This document shows positions 44,408 to 49,378 of a stretch of DNA of 49,378 nt, in pieces (position 1 is the first letter of the stretch; every line of letters starts with the position of its first letter). Source of the stretch: an uncultured Pirellulaceae bacterium (GTDB lineage Bacteria > Planctomycetota > Planctomycetia > Pirellulales > Pirellulaceae); assembly GCA_937928215.1 (NCBI GenBank), contig CALFWL010000040.1, forward strand, positions 1-49,378, written 5' to 3'. The notes under the pieces were generated by a model. The model searched no databases, was not told the DNA's origin, and saw nothing but the letters and a program-made list of their open reading frames with translations. A program made the position numbers and the translations under genes.

Positions 44408-45088
44408 ATGGCAAAAATCCGAAGAGGCGTAAACCTGAAGGATTGGAAAACAAATCGGGCTGATGCCGGTCAGGGAAAGTTGCGCATTGTGGGAGGTCGT
44501 TTCAAGGGACGAGCCATTGGCTACTCGGGTGATCCCGTGACTCGGCCCATGAAGGACAACATTCGCGAGGCGCTTTTCAACCTGGTGGGTGGCTGGATCC
44601 CTGAAAAGGTTGTTTTCGACTTGTTCGCCGGGACTGGGGCGATCGGGCTTGAGGCGATCAGCCGTGGGGCCAGTCAGGCGGTGCTGGTCGAACGCCACAT
44701 CCCAACGGTACGAATTATCCAGGAAAATGTTCAGCTTCTGGGGGATGATCTGCCCGTGTCGATCGAGACATCGGACTCATTTTTCTGGATCAGGCAATTC
44801 CTGAAATCGCCAGATTTGCGACCGGAAACACCGTGGGTCGTGTTTTTCTGCCCGCCCTACGCGGTGTACGTGGACAAGACGGACCACGTTCTGGCGGCGA
44901 TCGAGGGGATGGCCGCAGCGGCACCTGAGGGATCGTTGATCGTGGTCGAGTCGGACAGTCGATTCGACGTTTCTTTGCTGCCAGACATTTTTCTGAACGA
45001 GTCGGATTCCTCACCGGCCCGACGTTGGGAAACGCGAAAGTACTCGCCCGCGATCGTGTCGGTTCTGCATAAAGTTGCTGGCGATTGA
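44408..45088 (+). CDS. rsmD: 16S rRNA (guanine-N2)-methyltransferase, RsmD-like
   Basis: 226 residues. LRIVGGRFKGRAI and TRPMKDNIREALFNLV are the RsmD N-terminal signature, and DLFAGTGAIGLEAISRGA is the SAM-binding motif. The catalytic motif, normally D/N-P-P-Y, reads C-P-P-Y here (residues 148-151, FFCPPYAVY). RsmD methylates G966 of 16S rRNA in the 30S subunit. Whether the Cys substitution keeps activity is unknown. Length is somewhat above the E. coli protein. Single gene on the plus strand, divergent from the cyclophilins. Confidence 0.9.
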   Translation: MAKIRRGVNLKDWKTNRADAGQGKLRIVGGRFKGRAIGYSGDPVTRPMKDNIREALFNLVGGWIPEKVVFDLFAGTGAIGLEAISRGASQAVLVERHIPTVRIIQENVQLLGDDLPVSIETSDSFFWIRQFLKSPDLRPETPWVVFFCPPYAVYVDKTDHVLAAIEGMAAAAPEGSLIVVESDSRFDVSLLPDIFLNESDSSPARRWETRKYSPAIVSVLHKVAGD

Positions 45089-45463
45089 CTCGATACGATT
45101 CAATCGCTCTTCCGCAGTGATCGGTTGTCCGTGTTTGCAGTGAAAGTCGGCTCAATCGGCAAGCTTTGACATTTTTGCCGAACCCCGCGACCCTGATAAT
45201 CGGTCAAAGCCGTTGATTTTACCATCGACATGTTCTGCGGCCTTAATCCGTTCGCAGAATGCTCGATCCGACTCGACTGACTGGTAAATGAACACCGATG
45301 AAAGGGTACCGAGCACGTTTTTGCTTTCCGGCGTGGAAGCGTGGACGAATCGATGGATTTCTGTGTTTGCTGTTTGCGTTCCGACGCCAGCAGGATGAAT
45401 CGGATCGATCAGAACGTGCTCTCTCACCATCTGCAATGGATTGCTGTCGGGAGCTGTCGGTTA
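45089..45463. other. Gene-free stretch
   Basis: A 94-codon minus-strand frame (45152-45436) reads rather protein-like at its end (SVFIYQSVESDRAFCERIKA) but has no domain or clear start, so I do not call it. The frame of the next gene is open further upstream to 45341. No terminator after rsmD seen. Confidence 0.4.
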
Positions 45464-47734
45464 ATGCGATCAAGATGCGACGTGCCGAAACGCCTTGCCA
45501 TGGTCGCGCTGCTGTTGATGCCTGCGTTTCTGAATCCTCAGATTCTGCCTGCCGTCGATCAGTCGCGCTCACGGTCAGATCAGTCACGCGAGTCAGTGTG
45601 GCCTGCACCGACGAAACTGCTGGAGCAGCTTAAGCAACTGCAGGGAACGCCTGCGGAGCCGTGGGCAAACGCGACGCGCGAACTGTTGGAATCAATCTCG
45701 ACGGTTTCGGTCGACCAGCCGATGTCGGTGCCTGATTTTCAGACGGTCAGAGAACGAATCGCTCAATTGCAACTGCAGTCCAAGCGAGCGACTCAAGTGG
45801 TGGCGTCGTTGCAATCGTCGCAACAGCTGCAGGGAACGCCCAACTATTCATTGGCTTCCGCCAAATTGATCAATCAGCTTTATCAAATTCGCTACTGCAT
45901 CGATCGTCGCATCTCAGTTTGGAGCACGTTGCTTGAGATCGGTGCCCGACCGGCAGCAGTGTCTCCGCAGTCACCTTTTTCGTTGACGAATCACAGTCGC
46001 ATCCGTTTCCGTGCGATGAATTCGCAGTGGAGAGACTATCTGTTGCTGGATGATGTTAAGCGAGAATTCAATTCGCTGGACCCGGATTCGGATCGTCAGA
46101 AGAAGGCGGCCCGGCGGACTCTCGGCCGAATTTATTCGCCGGTGCTCAAGCCCGAACAGAAAGAATTTCTTCAACAAGCCTTCGACCCTCAGCTGATTTC
46201 GTTCTTGAGGGAAACGGCATCCGATCCGATCGATATCGGCCAATTGCTGCAACGAATGGAACAGCATGAGCAATTCCCAACCGGCGCAACCGAGTTTCGG
46301 CTAAATGATTTGTATCAAGATCTGGCCTGGTCGGAGGATCCGCGTGATCAGAAAGCGGCCCAGGCCATTCTGCTTCATTATCGCAACGCGAACGTGCGTT
46401 TGTCAGTCAGCGGCGAGCTTCTGAATCGGCTGGTTCCGGACATGCCGGCAACGCGTGAGCGAGTTTCGGATCGGGTGCTTGGCGCGGCGGTGTCGGGCCA
46501 GAGCTACATCTCCAATCGGCTGGAAGTGCAATTGATTCCCGATCCAAACCAAGTCCAGTTGCGTCTGCAAACGGTGGGAACCGTTCGCTCTAACACGGTG
46601 GCACGCCGCGACGGTTTCGCAATTCAGAATATGGGGCTGGCCCGGTTTCAGGTGTTCAAGCGTTTGGCCTTCGGACGTGACGGAGTCGATTCTTCCGAGC
46701 TGCCGGTTGCGTATTCAACGGCCGATCAGCAAGTCGTTGGGATGCGTTCGAAGCTGGACGGAGTTCCGTTGTTCGGTCGGTTGGCCCGTAAAATCGCGTC
46801 GCAGAAAATTCAAGACGAAGCTCCAAAAACTCAAAAGCTGGTCCGGGATAAGGTCGAGCGTGAGGCGTCCGAACGCATGCAAGAACAAGTGGAGGCGCAG
46901 TTGCAGCAGATGCGAGCGTCGTTGTATGACAACGTGTTGCAGCCTCTATTGGCAATGGAGCTGGAGCCGGAACCAGTCCAAATGAGCACCACCGAAGACG
47001 AATTGGTGATGAGGTATCGGCTTGCCGGTCGCGACCAGATGGCGGCCAGCTCTGCTCGGCCTGCCGCGGTCGAAGGGAGTCTTTGCAACTGCCAAGTTCA
47101 TGAATCGGTCCTGAACAATGCCATCATGCGATTGGGGCTAAACGGCAACGAGTTTACGGCAGCAGAACTTCAGGCCCATTTTCAGCAGTTGCTGGGAACT
47201 CAGCCAAGTGATGCGGTTGCAGAATCAGAGGATCCGCCTGAAGCGCGATTCGAGTTCGCGCCTTTGGACCCGATTCGTGTTCGGCTGGACGATCAAAAAC
47301 TGACGGTCGAACTGAATCTGGCGTCGATGCAAATCGGGGACGGTCGGAAATGGAGACGGATAAGCGTCAAGACTTCTTACGTGCCCCGCGTCCAGAACGG
47401 AACAGTTGTGCTTGATCAGTCAACCGATGGGATTCGGCTGAAAGGGAAACGGCTGCGGTTTCGCGATCAGGTGGCGTTGAGAACCGTCTTTGAAGTGTTG
47501 TTCCAATCCGAGTATCAGGTCACCGTGTTGCCCGAACAATTTCAGCAGCGTGTTGGCAACGATCTGAGTATCACTCAATTGGTGTTGGCAGATGGATGGC
47601 TGGGCGTTTCCATCGATGACGCGGAGAGCGCTCCGGCGAGAAACATGGAAGCTCAGCGGGCGACTCAGCAGCCTTCCCGGATGGGGCAATCCGCCAAATG
47701 GGCGAAGGATGCTGCTCGGCGAAGTCGTCGATAG
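45464..47734 (+). CDS. Large exported protein of unknown function
   Basis: 756 residues from the ATG at 45464, chosen because GGGAG lies about nine bases upstream and a signal-like segment (RLAMVALLLMPAFLNPQILPA) follows; starts at 45395 and 45500 are alternatives. The body is mostly alpha-helical and polar (LLEQLKQLQGTPAEPWANAT, then many Gln-rich helices), with a middle region around RLEVQLIPDPNQVQLRLQTV and a C-terminal beta-rich part (VRLDDQKLTVELNLASMQIG, GTVVLDQSTDGIRLKGKRLR). I do not recognise a family. It could be a periplasmic structural protein. Alone on the plus strand; the next gene is convergent. Confidence 0.75.
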   Translation: MRSRCDVPKRLAMVALLLMPAFLNPQILPAVDQSRSRSDQSRESVWPAPTKLLEQLKQLQGTPAEPWANATRELLESISTVSVDQPMSVPDFQTVRERIAQLQLQSKRATQVVASLQSSQQLQGTPNYSLASAKLINQLYQIRYCIDRRISVWSTLLEIGARPAAVSPQSPFSLTNHSRIRFRAMNSQWRDYLLLDDVKREFNSLDPDSDRQKKAARRTLGRIYSPVLKPEQKEFLQQAFDPQLISFLRETASDPIDIGQLLQRMEQHEQFPTGATEFRLNDLYQDLAWSEDPRDQKAAQAILLHYRNANVRLSVSGELLNRLVPDMPATRERVSDRVLGAAVSGQSYISNRLEVQLIPDPNQVQLRLQTVGTVRSNTVARRDGFAIQNMGLARFQVFKRLAFGRDGVDSSELPVAYSTADQQVVGMRSKLDGVPLFGRLARKIASQKIQDEAPKTQKLVRDKVEREASERMQEQVEAQLQQMRASLYDNVLQPLLAMELEPEPVQMSTTEDELVMRYRLAGRDQMAASSARPAAVEGSLCNCQVHESVLNNAIMRLGLNGNEFTAAELQAHFQQLLGTQPSDAVAESEDPPEARFEFAPLDPIRVRLDDQKLTVELNLASMQIGDGRKWRRISVKTSYVPRVQNGTVVLDQSTDGIRLKGKRLRFRDQVALRTVFEVLFQSEYQVTVLPEQFQQRVGNDLSITQLVLADGWLGVSIDDAESAPARNMEAQRATQQPSRMGQSAKWAKDAARRSRR

Positions 47735-47857
47735 AGTCGTTTGAAGAATCAGCACCGAAGACGGATTATCACCGGTCGCCAAACTGTTGATCTCGACGTC
47801 CGGTTACCGAATTCTCGTCGGTCCAGCGACGACCGGCATTCAATTCAATCATCTGAG

Positions 47858-49132
47858 CTAACGGACGGGCCGCCAACTGGGAAGCTGGGTCGCAGGACGG
47901 GTCGAGCTGGCCGGAACCGCGTTGACGCGAGGAGTTCGGAGAGACTCATCCCTCCTCGATTCGTTTCGGTCTTGCGACCTGTCTTCTTGCGCGAATTGGC
48001 GTGAGCGATCGGCCTGTTGCCGACGTGATCTGGTCCAACGACTTGCTTCGGTTGTCACCGACTGATTGTGAGTTCCGATTTCCCATCGCGTGTCGCGCTC
48101 CGTCCAACCGGTAACCCGCGGATCGTCAACGGAATAATCGTCGGTTGGTGGATCGACTTGCAGCCGAGACGACGTGTTCAAGCGTCGACCGTCGGATGTG
48201 ATGAACGAAACCGATGCGACCAATGTTCGGGCGCTTGGCAGGTTCTGCTCCCATGGCAGGTGCAGCAGAATGCCCTTCCCTTCCTTGCGATCGGACGCAA
48301 AGAACAATTCGGTTTCGGCTGGCATGAACTGCCAGTGGCCGATGGTCTGGTTAATGGTTGGGTCGATCAAGTCAACGAATAGCTCACCAGCTTCCAGATA
48401 AACCGAACCATTCGCCGTCTTGGGTTGAACCAGCAGATTCAACCCTTCATCCCCACGCTTGCCGTCCACGTCCTGACCGCCGCTGGCATCGCGATTGACG
48501 AGGATCTCAGTGATGAATGTTTCCGGATTCTCGGCAGCTTCGAAGTTCATTTCAACGGGTGAATCATCAAGCGAGATCTCTATCTCTGGCGGCGAACGCC
48601 GACGGCGCGGAGGCTTGGTTCGCCGGTTGTTCGATCCATCATTGGTCGGGATTTTCAAGTTTGGAAGATTCAAACCATCGCTGCGATCCGAGTCCGGAAG
48701 AACCGAATTGATTTCCGAAGGCAGTCGAGGCGTCTCGATGTCGATTTGCAAGTCGTCCAATTGCTTCGCAGGCTGAGTACGGATCGTGGTCGGTTGACTC
48801 GGAAAGATCTGATGCTGAACTTCCAAGGGAGCAGTCGAATGAATGCTCGGGCGACTGGAATGGGAAGCGCCCGATTCGTAGATGATCTGCGAACCGTTCG
48901 AATCGATGATTGGGTCTGAGATGATGATCTCATCGGACGAAGAAACGATGCTGCCGTCGTAGGTGGAACCTGCGGTTGCAAAGGCCAGCTTGTCTTCTAG
49001 GTCAAGAATCTCAGCGCGCAACAGAGCGGTTTCGCGGCGACAGCGCGGGTCGGCGTTGCAGCCAACCGCGATAAGCGTGACGAACAGAATCAAACCAAGA
49101 GAACGCATCTGGCTGGCTCGCAAAACGACCAT
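47858..49132 (-). CDS. Putative lipoprotein of unknown function
   Basis: 424 residues (start at 49132; 49108 also possible). A lipoprotein signal with lipobox LIAVGC gives Cys as the first mature residue, followed by a short coiled coil (RRETALLRAEILDLEDKLAF). The rest is polar, with a Pro/Arg-rich stretch (TKPPRRRRSPPEIEISLDDS), a central beta-rich segment (GSVYLEAGELFVDLIDPTIN, GHWQFMPAETELFFASDRKE) and an Arg/Ser/Gln-rich disordered C-terminus. Probably anchored in a membrane facing the periplasm. No known family seen. Confidence 0.78.
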   Translation of the reverse strand: MVVLRASQMRSLGLILFVTLIAVGCNADPRCRRETALLRAEILDLEDKLAFATAGSTYDGSIVSSSDEIIISDPIIDSNGSQIIYESGASHSSRPSIHSTAPLEVQHQIFPSQPTTIRTQPAKQLDDLQIDIETPRLPSEINSVLPDSDRSDGLNLPNLKIPTNDGSNNRRTKPPRRRRSPPEIEISLDDSPVEMNFEAAENPETFITEILVNRDASGGQDVDGKRGDEGLNLLVQPKTANGSVYLEAGELFVDLIDPTINQTIGHWQFMPAETELFFASDRKEGKGILLHLPWEQNLPSARTLVASVSFITSDGRRLNTSSRLQVDPPTDDYSVDDPRVTGWTERDTRWEIGTHNQSVTTEASRWTRSRRQQADRSRQFAQEDRSQDRNESRRDESLRTPRVNAVPASSTRPATQLPSWRPVR

Positions 49133-49250
49133 TCCACTGAAAACAAAGTTGAAATCAGCAAGACGTGTAGCGAAATTCAGGCAGATGTCGCAATGTCATC
49201 TGACATTTGCCCTTGCTAGCAGGGAAGCGATGCACGAGCACAAACGGAAA

Positions 49251-49274
49251 CAGCTCGGCAGTTTTGCCGAGCTG
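49251..49274. other. Perfect 10-bp inverted repeat
   Basis: CAGCTCGGCA, loop gttt, TGCCGAGCTG. On the minus strand it is followed by only three T, and on the plus strand by taagcac, so it is not a convincing terminator. It lies in the intergenic region before the possible gene at 49334 and may be a terminator, operator or attenuator-like hairpin. Confidence 0.45.
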
Positions 49275-49333
49275 TAAGCACTAAGTCTCAATTTTTCGAG
49301 CACAATCCCGTGTGAAAACCTTGGAAAGACCGT

Positions 49334-49378
49334 ATGGCCCCGACTGGTTACGCTCGATTGTTTGCAATCTGGTGCTTA
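49334..49378 (+). CDS. Possible start of a gene running off the window
   Basis: An ATG at 49334 preceded by GGAAAG at a good distance opens a frame reading MAPTGYARLFAIWCL to the edge. Only 15 codons are visible, so the identity is unknown and the call is tentative. Confidence 0.3.
   Translation, partial: MAPTGYARLFAIWCL

Noticed and set aside
45152-45436. 94-codon minus-strand frame after rsmD
   Set aside because: Partly protein-like composition but no domain, no start signal, and it overlaps the possible upstream extension of the next gene; not enough to call.
1-49378. CRISPR array, rRNA genes, prophage structural genes
   Set aside because: I looked for regularly spaced short repeats, rRNA signatures and phage structural proteins and saw none.

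Overview
The window looks like a chromosomal piece of a planctomycete, probably a Pirellulales/Rhodopirellula-like marine bacterium. The evidence is the gene content: secreted sulfatases, a GH95 glycosidase, Tat-exported propeller proteins, a PVC-type propeller/HEAT protein, a very large Ser/Thr kinase with a fused C-terminal region, an SPFH pair, an ECF sigma factor followed by a small zinc-binding anti-sigma-like protein, lpxK (lipid A made), moderate GC, and many starts with weak or no Shine-Dalgarno. All family calls are from motif recognition by eye; no search was run.

Layout. 1-2305: two tandem minus-strand Tat-signal beta-propeller genes (the first cut by the window edge), then a gene-free stretch with two copies of a dispersed repeat. 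2306-6664: GH95 alpha-L-fucosidase-like enzyme and two paralogous multi-pass membrane proteins. 6956-8395: a large conserved protein of unknown function. 8963-11064: tRNA-Val(GAC) with its terminator, followed by a graveyard of gene pieces: an integrase with an internal stop, a BREX PglX-like C-terminus, an ImmA/IrrE piece, a PIN-like toxin piece, a PglZ N-terminus, an HsdS piece and an HsdR C-terminus. I read this as the relic of a tRNA-linked defence island. 11166-18975: an active-looking sulfatase, the 1030-residue kinase fused to a DUF5939 module and a degenerate nucleotide-cyclase domain, lpxK, and a sulfatase-fold protein that lacks the catalytic Cys/Ser motif.

19118-31219 is mostly housekeeping: pyrE, a putative outer-membrane barrel protein, an SPFH pair, a glycosyltransferase, thyA-folA, hpf-ptsN-ptsH and an RNase E/G. 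31592-39139: a 1213-residue secreted propeller/HEAT protein, a DUF1223 protein, sigma/anti-sigma pair, a MazG-like pyrophosphohydrolase overlapping a dicarboxylate/amino-acid symporter. 39200-44267 (minus strand): three consecutive exported cyclophilin-type proteins and nth. 44408 to the end: rsmD, a large exported protein of unknown function, a lipoprotein, and possibly the first codons of another gene.

The observations most worth pursuing are the kinase-DUF5939-pseudocyclase fusion, the decayed BREX/type I restriction island next to tRNA-Val, two different families of ~90-105 bp dispersed repeats, a ~99 bp inverted-repeat element after ptsH, and the trio of cyclophilins of which two have lost the catalytic arginine.
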